Shown here in pieces: positions 45,899 to 56,700 of a stretch of 64,000 nt of DNA. This stretch comes from Salibacteraceae bacterium (GTDB lineage Bacteria > Bacteroidota > Bacteroidia > Flavobacteriales_G > Salibacteraceae): positions 154,565-218,564 of the forward strand of contig JAGYJZ010000005.1 in the NCBI GenBank assembly GCA_018401875.1, read 5' to 3'. Made by a program: the position numbers and the translations under genes. Below the pieces are notes generated by a model, which saw only the letters and a list, made by a program, of their open reading frames with translations, was not told where the DNA came from and did no database searches. The stretch's first letter is position 1. Every line of letters starts with the position of its first letter.

Positions 45899-46913
45899 GT
45901 CGATAATTTGCGTTATAAATAAACGCCACGTGCGCGAGCAACACAATGAGCGCAAACACTTGATGGGCAACGCCCAACGCGATTGGCACTTCTAGCAAAA
46001 GCGTTAAAACGCCTAAGGTAAACTGCGCAAACACCGCTACCGATGCCACTTGAACAGAACGTTTAATTCTATTTGTCCAGTTTAAACTCTTGTAAAATAA
46101 CCACGCTGAAAAAGCCACAACCACCATTCCGAGTGTTCGGTGCACAAACTGCACACCCGATCTACCGTTCAAAAAATTATCGATAAATGGGTCTAAAGCC
46201 ACTGCGGCTGGCGCGATTATGACGCCATCCATCAAAGGCCACGTATTGTGAATCCAACCTGCGCGAAGGCCAGCCACAAACGCTCCGTAAACAATCTGCA
46301 AAAAGACCAATCCTGTGGCGGCCAATGCGAATTTTCGCTCGGGAGAAACTGATAATTCTTCTCGGTTATAATTCTTGTAGCGGAGTGTCACCCAGAAAAT
46401 ATAGCTGCACGCGATGAAGGCCGTTGACAAGTGAGCTGCCAATCGAAAATGACTGACACGAGGCACGTCAACCAATCCACTTTTTACCATAAACCAACCC
46501 AAAAACGCCTGAAACGCACCCAAGCCCAAGATGATAAAAAAGTGCTTCAGCAAGAATTTCGGAATCCACTTCTTGAACAAGAAGAAGATAAATGGAAAGA
46601 TGAACACCAAACCGATAAGCCTTCCAAACATGCGGTGAATGTATTCCCACCAATAAATGGATTTGAATTCTTCTACACCAAAGTGGTTGTGCAATTCTTT
46701 GTATTCGGGCGACTGTTGGTACTTGGCAAATTCTTCACTCCAAGCCACATCCGTAGTTGGTGGCAAAGAGCCTGAGAAACTCCAATGCGTCATTGAAAGC
46801 CCTGAATGCGTTAGTCGAGTAATGCCACCAATAACCACCATCCCTAACACCATTGCTATTCCGAGGTAAAGCCAATAAGTGACTATTGGCTTAGGCATAA
46901 AATGCTCTTTCAT
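45885..46913 (-). CDS. ctaA: Heme A synthase, COX15/CtaA family
   Basis: A 342-residue polytopic protein with about eight helices. CtaA landmarks are GGITRLTHSGLSMTHW near the front, YKELHNHFGVEEFKSIYWWEYIHRMFGR with its heme-binding His residues, and later FVHRTLGMVVV and GVAHQVFALIVL. It oxidises heme O to heme A for aa3-type cytochrome oxidases. A second in-frame ATG five codons in is possible. No cytochrome oxidase genes are visible nearby. The 3' end overlaps gldD by 14 bp. Confidence 0.93.
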   Translation of the reverse strand: MKEHFMPKPIVTYWLYLGIAMVLGMVVIGGITRLTHSGLSMTHWSFSGSLPPTTDVAWSEEFAKYQQSPEYKELHNHFGVEEFKSIYWWEYIHRMFGRLIGLVFIFPFIFFLFKKWIPKFLLKHFFIILGLGAFQAFLGWFMVKSGLVDVPRVSHFRLAAHLSTAFIACSYIFWVTLRYKNYNREELSVSPERKFALAATGLVFLQIVYGAFVAGLRAGWIHNTWPLMDGVIIAPAAVALDPFIDNFLNGRSGVQFVHRTLGMVVVAFSAWLFYKSLNWTNRIKRSVQVASVAVFAQFTLGVLTLLLEVPIALGVAHQVFALIVLLAHVAFIYNANYRLTAN

Positions 46914-46956
46914 TCAATAGAAATTTAGAGTAATAACAAGTTTAGCGGGAAATTGC

Positions 46957-47211
46957 TCAAAAAATAAAACGAAGAGCGTCAAATACGTTTGGAAATTTAA
47001 AGGTACCACTCTCGGGTTGAGGGTTCTTGTCCTTTTTTCTTTGGATATTTTTTTCTGCCATCGCAATCATTTCTTCTGAATCCATTTCTGAAAGATTCAT
47101 CTGCTGATGTGCAAAAGGGCGTTGTGAGCGTTCGTTGTCAGACTGTACTGAAAATAAAAGCAACAGCACGAATGACGCAATGAAAATAAATTTTGAAAAA
47201 GGTGTTTTCAT
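46957..47211 (-). CDS. Small exported or membrane-anchored hypothetical protein, 84 residues
   Basis: From the ATG at 47209-47211, which gives MKTPFSKFIFIASFVLLLLFSVQ, a signal peptide or anchor; the open frame extends 13 codons upstream but crosses the promoter. The mature part is polar, with Met/Glu-rich MNLSEMDSEEMIAMAEKNIQRKK and a C-terminal TFKFPNVFDALRFIF segment. A perfect -7 box 8 nt before the ATG supports expression. It lies divergently from tatC. Not recognised. Confidence 0.6.
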   Translation of the reverse strand: MKTPFSKFIFIASFVLLLLFSVQSDNERSQRPFAHQQMNLSEMDSEEMIAMAEKNIQRKKDKNPQPESGTFKFPNVFDALRFIF

Positions 47212-47219
47212 CTGTGGAG

Positions 47220-47227
47220 CAAATGTA
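47220..47227 (-). promoter_or_regulatory. -7 promoter element TACATTTG of the 84-residue protein gene
   Basis: A perfect TAnnTTTG on the minus strand, 8 nt from the ATG at 47211. It excludes the longer open frame as the translated form. Confidence 0.55.
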
Positions 47228-47281
47228 ATCGGTTTTCTAAAAGAATGCATACAAAAAGCAATGCGAGCGTCATTCTCAAGT

Positions 47282-47289
47282 TATCTTTG
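47282..47289 (+). promoter_or_regulatory. -7 promoter element TATCTTTG of tatC
   Basis: A perfect TAnnTTTG, 8 nt before the tatC ATG at 47298. With the box at 47220-47227 it forms a divergent promoter pair in an 86-bp gap. Confidence 0.6.
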
Positions 47290-47297
47290 GCCGCTTT

Positions 47298-48143
47298 ATG
47301 GAGCAGGACAAACAAATTGGGTCTACTGAAGAGGCAGAAATGTCGTTTCTCGACCATCTCGAAATTTTGAGATGGCACTTGATACGATCAGTTTCAGCCA
47401 TTTTGATTGCTTCAATAGGCGCTTTTATTTTTAAAGGATTCATTTTTGATGTCGTCATTTTCGGACCTAAAAAGCCTGAATTTATAACCTATCAATTTTT
47501 GTGTTGGTTTTCCAATACCATGAGTGAATTGGCACCCGCACTTGTGTCGAGTGACGCTACATGCATCGGTCAGAATTTACCCGATTTGGTTAACCTCACC
47601 ATGTCTGGGCAGTTTTCGGCCCACATCATCACATCACTTGTTTCAGGAGTTGTGATTGCCTTTCCTTACATTCTGTGGGAAGTATGGCGCTTTATCAAAC
47701 CCGGACTTCAAGCGAAAGAGCGCAGCATGGCACGCGGCTTTGTAGCCTCAGCTTCTTTTCTGTTTTTCTGTGGTGTGGCGTTTGGTTACTTTGTTATTTC
47801 CCCGCTTTCGATCAATTTCTTCCTCAATTATCAAGTCAGTGATGAAGTGTTAAACAGCCCTACATTATCGACTTACATCTCATTGATAACTTCCGTTGTT
47901 CTGGCTTGTGGGGCTGTGTTTGAATTGCCGATTGTGGTGTATTTCCTCACAAAAGCCGGCATTCTTACTCCGCAAATGTTGAAAGCATTTAGACGGCATG
48001 CCATGTTAGGTGCGTTGCTCCTTTCAGCCATCATTACACCTCCAGATGTGTTCAGTCAAATTCTCGTTTCGATTCCAATCATGATACTTTACGAACTTAG
48101 CATCCGAATTTCGCGTCTTGTTACCAAGAGAGATGCTGCTTAA
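47298..48143 (+). CDS. tatC: Sec-independent (twin-arginine) protein translocase subunit TatC
   Basis: A 281-residue membrane protein with the TatC front MSFLDHLEILRWHLIRS (about 15-31) and six helices. The segment FPYILWEVWRFIKPGL in the middle is the family's conserved cytoplasmic-face loop, and GAVFELPIVVYFLTKAG is another landmark. It recognises twin-arginine signals and exports folded proteins with TatA. No tatA gene is visible in the window. The end overlaps the open frame of the next gene, but the likely start of that gene lies 46 bp beyond. Confidence 0.94.
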   Translation: MEQDKQIGSTEEAEMSFLDHLEILRWHLIRSVSAILIASIGAFIFKGFIFDVVIFGPKKPEFITYQFLCWFSNTMSELAPALVSSDATCIGQNLPDLVNLTMSGQFSAHIITSLVSGVVIAFPYILWEVWRFIKPGLQAKERSMARGFVASASFLFFCGVAFGYFVISPLSINFFLNYQVSDEVLNSPTLSTYISLITSVVLACGAVFELPIVVYFLTKAGILTPQMLKAFRRHAMLGALLLSAIITPPDVFSQILVSIPIMILYELSIRISRLVTKRDAA

Positions 48144-48189
48144 ACTTGCACTTACTAAACGATTTCATTTGATCGCGCTTCCAAATTCA

Positions 48190-50655
48190 ATGGTACGATT
48201 TGGGCTCATCGCATTAATCATATGCGCGGTTGGCGCACCACTGATCGCTCAAAAAACCATCGTCACTGGAAAAGTGATTGACGCCACGAATTTGTCGCCT
48301 CTGCCCTTTGTAAACGTATTTTTCCAAGGCAGTAAAATCGGCACCACTACCGATGAAAAAGGCTATTACCGTATCGAAACATACTATCCTACTGACTCAC
48401 TTCAAGCATCGATGGTGGGATACAAAAACACATCTAAAAAAGTAAAGCGCGATCAGGCTCAAGTGATTGATTTTGCGCTTCCCGTATCGGGAATCAGCTT
48501 GGGAGAAGTGATGATTGTAGGCGACAAAAAGGAGAAAGATCCCGCGGTTGAGATCATGAAAAAGGTGGTTAGAAACAAGGCCGCCAACAACAAAGAAAAG
48601 CTCGAAGCCTATGAGTATTCGGTCTACAACAAGATCGAGTTTGACATGAACAAGATCGATGAATCCTTCAAAAATAGGAGGGTAATGAAGCCGTTTCAGT
48701 TTGTATTTGACAACATCGATTCTACCTCTGAAGACAAGCCATTTCTGCCTATCTTTTTAACCGAATCGGTATCGAGGTATTATTTCTTAAAGAATCTGAA
48801 AAACAGCAAGGAAGTGATTGAGGCTACAAAAGTGGCCGGAGTGAAAAATGAAAGTGTGAGTCAGTTTTTAGGCGATATGTATCAAAATACGAACGTTTAT
48901 GACAACTACATTTCAGCATTCGGAAAAAGCTTTGTGAGTCCGCTTGCAGACCTCGGAACACTGAGTTACAAATACTATTTGCTAGACAGCGCGGTGCTCG
49001 ATTCGCGCTACAAGTGTTTCAAAATTGCATTCGTGCCACGCAGAAAAGGCGAGCTCACGTTTGAGGGCGAAATGTGGGTACACGACACTACTTATGCCGT
49101 TAAACAGATTGAAGCCACGATTGGGCAAGACGCCAACATCAACTGGATCAATGGATTTAGGGTGTATCATGAATACGAGCAGGTAGAACCTGAAGTGTGG
49201 ATGTTGACCAAAGAAGAAGTAGTAGTAGACTTTGCGGTGGCCGAAAAATCTATCGGTTTCTATGGTCGAAAGAAAACGATGTATTCTGATTTTAAGATAA
49301 ACGAACCCAAAGACGCCTCATTCTTTAATCCGTTCAGCAACATTGAAGTAAGCGCTGGAGCCAACGATTTTGGCAATGAATACTGGGATTCGAAGCGACC
49401 CGACTCACTGAGTATCTCAGAATCCAACGTGTATATAATGGTCGATACCATTCAAAATATCCCTGCATTTAGAACGTATGTAGATGTGATTTCCCTATTT
49501 ATTACCGGCTATAAAGAATACAAATACTTTGACCTCGGGCCGTATTTTACGTTTGTAAGTTTCAACCAAATTGAGGGTTTGCGATTGCGTGCAGGAGGAA
49601 AAACAAATGCCGATTTTAGCACCAAGATTGAGTTCAGCGGATATGGCGCATACGGATTCAAAGACCAACAGGCAAAGTATAAAATCGGGTCGCGCATTTT
49701 TATATCGAAGCACCCGCGTCAAATTTTAAGCCTTACCCACGTTAAAGACCTCGAACAATTGGGTCAAAGCGCCAACGCTTGGCAAACAGACAATATTCTT
49801 TCGTCTGTTTTTAGACGAACCCCTAACAACCAACTCAACGCTTTTGAGGAATACAAAGTGGGTTATGAAATAGAGTATTTCCCTGGTTTCAGCACCACCA
49901 TTCAATTCAACAGAAGAGACCTGTGGTCTGTCGGTTCTATTCCGTTTCAACGCTATGATGGCGATGGCAATTTGCAGCAGGTAAACCGCATTAGCACCTC
50001 AGAAATAAAATTCACCGCCCGTTTGGCGATCGATGAAAAATTCATCAATGGTGAACTTGATCGGGTGAGTTTGGGTACAAAATACCCGATAATTCGAGCC
50101 GATGCAGCGTTCGGAATAAAAGGATTTTTAGGTGGCGATTATGAATACCAAAAAGTGTCGATTACAATTCAAGACCGCATCGCATTTAATCCGCTCGGCC
50201 AAAGTGATTTTACACTAGAAGTAGGAAAAATTTGGGGACGACTTCCTTTTCCATTGCTTCAGCTTTACCCCGGAAACGAGACGTATTTCTATGATTCTTA
50301 TGCCTTCAACCTGATGAATTTCTACGAATTTATTGGCGATCAATGGGCGACTTTATTTTGGGTGCATCACTTTAACGGATTGTTATTCAACAAGATTCCA
50401 TTGTTTAGAAAGCTCAAATGGCGTGAAGTAGCATCAATGCGCAGCGCCATCGGTTCGTTTTCAAATAAACACCGTCCTGAGCTGGAGTTACCGCCCGGAT
50501 TATTTACGCTCGATAAACCTTACGTAGAAGTTGGTGCGGGCATTGAGAATATTTTAAAGATTTTTAGGGTAGACGCGTTGTGGAGATTATCATATTTGAA
50601 CAATCCTGACGTTGTACCTTTTGGAGTGCGCGTCACTTTTCAAATCGAATTTTAA
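48190..50655 (+). CDS. DUF5686-type outer-membrane protein with carboxypeptidase-regulatory-like domain
   Basis: About 821 residues from the ATG at 48190 (signal peptide [21 protein letters not shown]); the frame is open back into tatC, with TTG and ATG alternatives at 48118 and 48133. Residues about 24-100 are a carboxypeptidase-regulatory-like beta sandwich ([32 protein letters not shown]). A long DUF5686 region follows. The last 400 residues alternate as in an outer-membrane barrel, ending VRVTFQIEF with a terminal Phe. Such proteins are common in Bacteroidota and lack a TonB plug; function unknown. Confidence 0.82.
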   Translation: MVRFGLIALIICAVGAPLIAQKTIVTGKVIDATNLSPLPFVNVFFQGSKIGTTTDEKGYYRIETYYPTDSLQASMVGYKNTSKKVKRDQAQVIDFALPVSGISLGEVMIVGDKKEKDPAVEIMKKVVRNKAANNKEKLEAYEYSVYNKIEFDMNKIDESFKNRRVMKPFQFVFDNIDSTSEDKPFLPIFLTESVSRYYFLKNLKNSKEVIEATKVAGVKNESVSQFLGDMYQNTNVYDNYISAFGKSFVSPLADLGTLSYKYYLLDSAVLDSRYKCFKIAFVPRRKGELTFEGEMWVHDTTYAVKQIEATIGQDANINWINGFRVYHEYEQVEPEVWMLTKEEVVVDFAVAEKSIGFYGRKKTMYSDFKINEPKDASFFNPFSNIEVSAGANDFGNEYWDSKRPDSLSISESNVYIMVDTIQNIPAFRTYVDVISLFITGYKEYKYFDLGPYFTFVSFNQIEGLRLRAGGKTNADFSTKIEFSGYGAYGFKDQQAKYKIGSRIFISKHPRQILSLTHVKDLEQLGQSANAWQTDNILSSVFRRTPNNQLNAFEEYKVGYEIEYFPGFSTTIQFNRRDLWSVGSIPFQRYDGDGNLQQVNRISTSEIKFTARLAIDEKFINGELDRVSLGTKYPIIRADAAFGIKGFLGGDYEYQKVSITIQDRIAFNPLGQSDFTLEVGKIWGRLPFPLLQLYPGNETYFYDSYAFNLMNFYEFIGDQWATLFWVHHFNGLLFNKIPLFRKLKWREVASMRSAIGSFSNKHRPELELPPGLFTLDKPYVEVGAGIENILKIFRVDALWRLSYLNNPDVVPFGVRVTFQIEF

Positions 50656-50659
50656 ATCC

Positions 50660-51439
50660 ATGAAGCTAAGAGCCGAAAATCTTGTCAAGAAGTATAAAAG
50701 CCGCACTGTGGTGAAGGGCGTTTCTGTGGAAGTTGAACAAGGCGAAATTGTTGGTCTTTTAGGTCCGAATGGCGCTGGAAAGACAACCTCTTTTTACATG
50801 ATCGTTGGCTTGATTAAACCCAATGAGGGGAAGATTTTCTTGGATGGAAAAGACATCACAGGCCTGCCGATGTATAAGCGTGCGCAACAAGGCGTTGGTT
50901 ATTTGCCCCAGGAAGCTTCCGTGTTTAGAAAGCTCAGCGTTGAAGACAACTTGAAGGCGGTGTTAGAAATGCGAAAAGGAATGTCGAAGGAAGAACAGCG
51001 CGAAAAACTAGAAAGTTTATTGAATGAATTTGGCTTGCAGCGCGTGCGAAAAAACCGTGGCGACCTTTTGTCGGGTGGTGAACGAAGAAGAACTGAAATT
51101 GCGAGAGCGTTGGCCTCAGACCCGAAGTTTATCTTGCTTGACGAGCCCTTTGCTGGCGTTGACCCCATTGCTGTAGAAGACATTCAATCGATCGTTGCGA
51201 CATTAAAAAACAAGAATATCGGCATTCTCATCACCGATCACAATGTGCAAGAAACCCTCTCGATTACGGATCGCGCATACTTGTTGTTTGAAGGAAGCAT
51301 ATTGAAAGCCGGTTCGGCTGAAGATTTGGCCAATGACGAGCAAGTAAGAAAAGTTTACCTCGGGCAAAATTTCGAACTCAAACGGTCACCGATAAAAAAA
51401 GTAAATCCTGATCAGAGTGCGACCAACTCAAACGAGTAG
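50660..51439 (+). CDS. lptB: LPS export ABC transporter ATP-binding protein LptB
   Basis: 259 residues from the ATG at 50660, which gives the family-typical start [20 protein letters not shown]. Walker A is GPNGAGKTT (35-43), the Q-loop [12 protein letters not shown] is characteristic of LptB, the signature is LLSGGERRR and Walker B is [13 protein letters not shown]. It powers extraction of LPS from the inner membrane with LptF/G, none of which are in this window. It starts 4 bp after the barrel protein gene. The 3' end overlaps purS by 28 bp in convergent orientation. Confidence 0.92.
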   Translation: MKLRAENLVKKYKSRTVVKGVSVEVEQGEIVGLLGPNGAGKTTSFYMIVGLIKPNEGKIFLDGKDITGLPMYKRAQQGVGYLPQEASVFRKLSVEDNLKAVLEMRKGMSKEEQREKLESLLNEFGLQRVRKNRGDLLSGGERRRTEIARALASDPKFILLDEPFAGVDPIAVEDIQSIVATLKNKNIGILITDHNVQETLSITDRAYLLFEGSILKAGSAEDLANDEQVRKVYLGQNFELKRSPIKKVNPDQSATNSNE

Positions 51440-51663
51440 GACTCCATAATCATGTTGCACAAAAGTTTGCGGCAGGCTTCATCCACCTTTTCTTTCGCAA
51501 TTTCCTCATTTGGAGCTTCAACATGAAGTTGAATGTGCTTGCCAATTCTCACGTTTTGAATCTCGTTTAAACCGAGATTAATCATCGTGGCAGAAACCGC
51601 TTTCCCCTGTGGATCAAGGAGGTTATCGTGCGGCATTACGTCTATTTCAGCTTTAAACTTCAT
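51412..51663 (-). CDS. purS: Phosphoribosylformylglycinamidine synthase subunit PurS
   Basis: 83 residues from the ATG at 51661-51663 ([23 protein letters not shown]), the standard PurS length and start; the open frame extends upstream but that part overlaps pss[18 protein letters not shown] is the second conserved segment. PurS bridges PurQ and PurL in the small-subunit form of FGAM synthase in purine synthesis. It overlaps the end of pssA by 11 bp and the end of lptB by 28 bp. Confidence 0.92.
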   Translation of the reverse strand: MKFKAEIDVMPHDNLLDPQGKAVSATMINLGLNEIQNVRIGKHIQLHVEAPNEEIAKEKVDEACRKLLCNMIMESYSFELVAL

Positions 51664-52525
51664 CGGATTGTGCTCTAACTTTTGAAGTGCCAAAAGTGGC
51701 ATAAATCAATGAAAGGATGAAATATCCAATCATTATTATCGGAATAATTAAATAATCGATCAATCCATAACCACCTGCGTAAGGAATAAGAAAGATGATA
51801 TATGCCAAAACGAGCCACATCAAGATGGCATAACTCCACTTATTCTTCGCCCAACTCAAACCCTTAAATTTCAACGACAGCATCGGAATTTTACTGACCA
51901 TCAGCGCAGCAAGAAACACAGCAAGCACTTGATAAAACGCGGTATTGAAAAGCATTCTAACGATCACGATATCAGAAGTGTCCCACCTTCGAACTTCCCC
52001 AAGCAACGCGATAAACTGATTCGAAAGCGGATGGTAAAAATTGAGGTGGTATTGCATTTCAAGAATCACAGGAATGCCAAACACAAAGAGACTCATCGCA
52101 GGAATTGGCATACCTAAAAAATGATCTTGATGTCCAGCATCGATGTTAAATCGCGCTAGACGAAGCGCTCCTGCCATCGGCACTAAACCCGCAACGCCTG
52201 CATTGAGATAAACCGAAAGTGGCCATTGAGAAACCTCCACGAAATAATAACCCTGTGTGATGACGATCATTTGAAAGAGAATAAACCCGGGCACCACGCC
52301 AAACGTCACCACATCAGCCAAGCTGTCTAATTGCTTTCCCAATTCACCTTCAGCGTTTAAAAGTCGTGCTGCAAATCCGTCAAAAAAATCGAGCACCAAG
52401 GCGATAGCCACGCATAGCACCGCATTGATCATTTGCTCACGCGCAATAAATACCAAGGCCAACAAGCCCATAAATAAATTGCCAAGCGTAAGGATGTTGG
52501 GGATAAACTTTACGATCTGTTTCAT
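51653..52525 (-). CDS. pssA: CDP-diacylglycerol-serine O-phosphatidyltransferase
   Basis: 290 residues from the ATG at 52523-52525 (MKQIVKFIPNILTLGNL). The CDP-alcohol phosphatidyltransferase motif D-x2-D-G-x2-A-R-x8-G-x3-D-x3-D is complete in DFFDGFAARLLN...GKQLDSLAD near residues 46-71. About eight membrane helices follow. It makes phosphatidylserine, the precursor of phosphatidylethanolamine. A perfect -7 box is 5 nt before the ATG and fixes the start; the longer open frame would run through the promoter. It is co-transcribed with purS. Confidence 0.93.
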   Translation of the reverse strand: MKQIVKFIPNILTLGNLFMGLLALVFIAREQMINAVLCVAIALVLDFFDGFAARLLNAEGELGKQLDSLADVVTFGVVPGFILFQMIVITQGYYFVEVSQWPLSVYLNAGVAGLVPMAGALRLARFNIDAGHQDHFLGMPIPAMSLFVFGIPVILEMQYHLNFYHPLSNQFIALLGEVRRWDTSDIVIVRMLFNTAFYQVLAVFLAALMVSKIPMLSLKFKGLSWAKNKWSYAILMWLVLAYIIFLIPYAGGYGLIDYLIIPIIMIGYFILSLIYATFGTSKVRAQSDEV

Positions 52526-52530
52526 CGCGC

Positions 52531-52538
52531 CAAAGATA
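52531..52538 (-). promoter_or_regulatory. -7 promoter element TATCTTTG of pssA-purS
   Basis: A perfect TAnnTTTG on the minus strand, 5 nt from the ATG at 52525; a leaderless mRNA is predicted. Confidence 0.65.
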
Positions 52539-52616
52539 TTTCTTTCGCTGACCGAGGCACACAATTTATGCAATCAAAATCAGTTATAACCGCCAACCAA
52601 CGGCCACTTTAACTCG

Positions 52617-52624
52617 TACATTTG
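52617..52624 (+). promoter_or_regulatory. -7 promoter element TACATTTG of the porV-like/porU2 operon
   Basis: A perfect TAnnTTTG, 11 nt before the ATG at 52636, giving a very short 5' leader. Confidence 0.6.
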
Positions 52625-52635
52625 TTAGTTGAAAT

Positions 52636-53718
52636 ATGAAAAAATCAATTTTTCTCTTTCTTTCCATTTTAGGATTCTCACAGTGGCTTTTTGCCCAAGC
52701 GCCAAAATACAGCAATGAATTTTTGAGCATCGGTGTGGGTGCGCGAGGCCTTGCCATGAGTAAAGCGCAAGTAGCATCCGTAAATGATGTTACTGCAACC
52801 TACTGGAACCCTGCAGGATTGGTGGAAATAAAATCTGACCTTCAAGTGGCAGGACAACACGCTGAATATTTCGCTGGAATTGCCAATTACGACTACGTTG
52901 GATTGGCTGCGAAAATAGACGGCACGAGTGCCCTCGGATTCAGTTTCATCCGCTTTGGCGTGGATGATATTCCAAATACTACCGATTTAATAGACCAAAA
53001 CGGACAGGTAAACTACGACCGAATTACATCGTTTTCTGCGGCTGATTATGCCTTTTTAGTTTCCTACGCCAAACGATTAGGCATCGAAGGGCTTTCAGTT
53101 GGTGGAAACGCAAAAGTAATCTACCGCCAAATCGGAGACATGGCCAAAGCGTGGGGTTTTGGAGTGGATGTTGGCGCACAATACAAGCGAGGCAATTGGC
53201 AGTTCGGAGCTACAGGACGAGACATTACCTCAACCTTCAACACGTGGAGCTTCAGCCTGAATGAACGCACCGTTGAAGTATTTGAAAGTACCGGGAATGA
53301 AATTCCTCAAAACGGTTTGGAAATCACCTTGCCGAAGCTTAGTTTAGGAGCTGCGCGCGCATTCAACATTAAAGACAAAGTGGGTGTGTTGGTGGAGTTG
53401 AATGCCGACATCACCACCGATGGCCGAAGAAACGTGCTGGTGAGTGGCGATCCTTTTAGCATCGATCCGAACCTTGGGGTAGAGATCGATTATATGAATA
53501 TCTTCTACTTGAGAGGCGGATTTGGCAATGTGCAACGCATCAAAGCAGAAATTGGAAACTACAATGAATACACCTTTCAACCAAACATTGGTGTTGGGGT
53601 AAACATAAAAGAAACCTTGAGCATCGATTATGCGTTAACCGACATCGGTGACCAAAGTGTGTCGTTGTATTCAAACGTCTTCAGCTTGCGTATTGCTATT
53701 AATAAAAAATCTGGGTGA
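52636..53718 (+). CDS. PorV/PorQ-family outer-membrane protein
   Basis: A 360-residue protein with signal peptide MKKSIFLFLSILGFSQWLFAQ. The front of the mature protein, EFLSIGVGARGLAMSKAQVAS followed by ATYWNPAGL, is the diagnostic start of the PorV/PorQ group of FadL-like barrels. Alternating strands continue to the C-terminus. In T9SS, PorV shuttles cargo to the PorU sortase. Here the gene is followed with a 4-bp overlap (GTGA) by a PorU-type sortase gene, so the two are likely partners. It may be a paralogue dedicated to that sortase rather than the main PorV, which is inference. Confidence 0.85.
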   Translation: MKKSIFLFLSILGFSQWLFAQAPKYSNEFLSIGVGARGLAMSKAQVASVNDVTATYWNPAGLVEIKSDLQVAGQHAEYFAGIANYDYVGLAAKIDGTSALGFSFIRFGVDDIPNTTDLIDQNGQVNYDRITSFSAADYAFLVSYAKRLGIEGLSVGGNAKVIYRQIGDMAKAWGFGVDVGAQYKRGNWQFGATGRDITSTFNTWSFSLNERTVEVFESTGNEIPQNGLEITLPKLSLGAARAFNIKDKVGVLVELNADITTDGRRNVLVSGDPFSIDPNLGVEIDYMNIFYLRGGFGNVQRIKAEIGNYNEYTFQPNIGVGVNIKETLSIDYALTDIGDQSVSLYSNVFSLRIAINKKSG

Positions 53719-56700
53719 AAAAGTTAGTCTTATCGGTTGTTGGTGTTTTTACAACGCTGCTCTCGCTGGCTCAACCTTTGGCGAATGACTGGATAGACTA
53801 CAACTCAAACAAAACCTACCTCAAGTTTAAGGTCGCTCAATCGGGCATTTACAACATCAATCATGCAACGCTAAATTTTGCCCTGCAGTCGATCGGGCAA
53901 AACATCGCCAGCATCGACCCCAGAAGCATTCAGCTGTTTGGTCGAGGTCAGGAACAATACATTCACATTGAAGGAGAGAATGACGGTATTTTCAACACCA
54001 ACGATTACATTGAAGTATATGCCGAGAAAAATGACGGCTGGCTTGACGAGTCGATGTATCCATCTGCAAGTGAGCACACAAACCCGCATTACAGCCTTTA
54101 CAACGACACGGCAACTTATTATTTGACGTGGCACACCGATGGGACCTTTTCTCCGTTTCGTTATCAAACCATTGCCAATACTCCGCCCGTTTCTAGTCCT
54201 GTGAGTTATGTGCTGCACGAATCTGTGCGTGTTTACAACAACAGCTATCAACTCGGCAAAGACTTGGGGTCAGGAGTTTCGAAGGTGCCATATCACGGAG
54301 GAAAAGGCTGGATGAGCGGAAACTTCGGATACAACAATGGAAGCACAACCAATCAGCCATCAAATTCATTTGCCACGCCTTTCGTTTATAGCGGTGCTGG
54401 TGCGCCTTCAGCTAAAGTAGAAGTGGCTTTAGCTGGAATCAATATTGGTGCGAGCACAACTGGCAACGCACACCACGTGCAAGTGCAGTTCACACCCAGT
54501 GGCGGAAGTATGTCGGTTTTATCAGACGCACTTTATTCTTCTTTCGATTATGTGAGAAACGTTTCAACAATTAGTCCGAATAGTATGAATAACACTACTT
54601 CTATTCGGCTAGAGTGCTCACCCGCGGTTTCCCTTCTTACAACCGCTTCTGATTATTCAGCTTGTGCTTTCATCGCACTTACCTATCCACGAGCGCTCAA
54701 TTTTAATGGTGAACCGGAGTTCAAATTTGTAATGCCAACCAATTCATCAACCTTGTTTTTTGACGCTACAAACTTCAACATAAGCACCACCACGCATTTG
54801 CTCGATTTGGACGACCACAAGCGTTATCAAGTCAGCCATAATAGCTCAAACGGAAGCGTAAAAACCAATATACAACCCGGCCCAGAACGCGCAATGTATC
54901 TGTGCACCGAGAATGAAAAGATTACCGTTGGCACCTCCCAGTTAATGGCTGTTGGTAGTCAAGGTGTTTTTCTCAATCCTGCCAACTTAGAAGTGGATAG
55001 CGCATACATCATCATTACGCATTCTAAGCTGCAAACCCAAGCTCAGCAATATGCCAAATATCGAAATGCGAACTATAATGTAGTATTGGTAGACATTGAA
55101 GATTTGTACGATCAGTTTTCATATGGAATTCGAAAGCACCCGTTGTCCATTAAAAATTTCATGAATTATGCGCTGTCAAGCTGGGCAACACCGCCCCAAC
55201 ACTTGTTTATTATTGGCAAGTCGATCGAAGAAGCATCCATGAGAAAAAACGCTACGAACTATGCCAATTCCTTGGTGCCATGCATGGGAAATCCTGTTTC
55301 TGAAGTCATGCTCACCTCGGGTTTAAGCGGTGAAAAGTTTTATACACCGGCTGTTCCAACGGGTCGTCTTGCCGCTGACAATGCCGCAAAAGTGACCACG
55401 TAATTGAACAAAGTAAAAGAGTTTGAAAACGCCCAAAACATTCAATTGAATCCTTACACAATCACTAACAGGCAGTGGCAAAAGCGAATCTTGCATTTTG
55501 CCGGTGGCGACAATGCCACAGAAAACAACCGGTTTAAAGGGTATCTCTCAGGCTACCAAAATTATGCTGAAGACTCATTGTTTGGCGGTAAAGTATTCCT
55601 GTTTAGCAAAACCAGCGGCTCTGTTATTGAACAGCTCAATACTGACAGCGTCAGGCTATTACTTGAGCAAGGTGCTGCGCTGATGACATTCTTCGGTCAT
55701 GCTTCAGGAAATTCATTCGACTTGAGTGTTGACGATCCCTCGTTGTGGAACAACCGAGGTCGATACCCAATGGTGATCGCAAATTCGTGTTATTCGGGAA
55801 ATATTCATTTGCCTGTGGGTGCTATTCCGAGTATTTCGGAAGAGTATCTGTTTACGCCCAACGAAGGTGCCATTGCCTTCATCGCTTCGCCTGATTTGAG
55901 CTATGAAACCACGCTCAACTCATACACGCGCGTGCTATATCGGCAACTTTCGCTCTTAAACTATGGCAAAGGCATTGGTAGCCATATGAAGGCGAGTGCC
56001 GATGGAATGACTTCAGACGATCAGTATTCGGGCATTGCCTTTGAAATGACTTTGCATGGCGACCCCGCGCTGAAGGTTTATCCACATGAAAAATCAGAAT
56101 TAACGATCAACGATCCTGTTATTGGCGCTGCGGTGAAATACGTTCCCTCCACCATTACCGCTGATCTTGACTCTTTTGAAGTGCATATTACCATAACCAA
56201 TTTGGGAAAAGCAACAGGTAAAGAATTCCCCCTTACCGCGATAAGAAATTTCCCAAATGGGAAAGAACAAACCATCGTTTCGAAGGTGATTGACGGATTG
56301 AATTTCGCGAAAACAGTGGTGCTGAAATTTCCAACTGATCCCGAAAATGCACTCGGTGAAAATTCACTTGAAATCACCGTTGATCTGCCTTCTGATTTGG
56401 TAGATGAGTTTATTGAATCGAGCAACAACACCATCGCGAAAAGTACATTTACGGTTTCGAGTTCTGATATTTTTCCTGTGTTTCCGTATGACTTTGCCGT
56501 TGTGCCCGACTTTGATGTCACGCTCAAAGCAAATACAGGATTCCCGTTTCTAGCTGCCGCTCAATACACCGTTGAAATTGATACAACGGATAGCTATTCA
56601 AGTCCATTCAAAAAATCAACAACCATCACCCAGCGAGGAGCTGTTATTGAGTGGGATCCGCAATTAGAAAATGAAAACTTCGCAGACAGCACCGTGTTTT

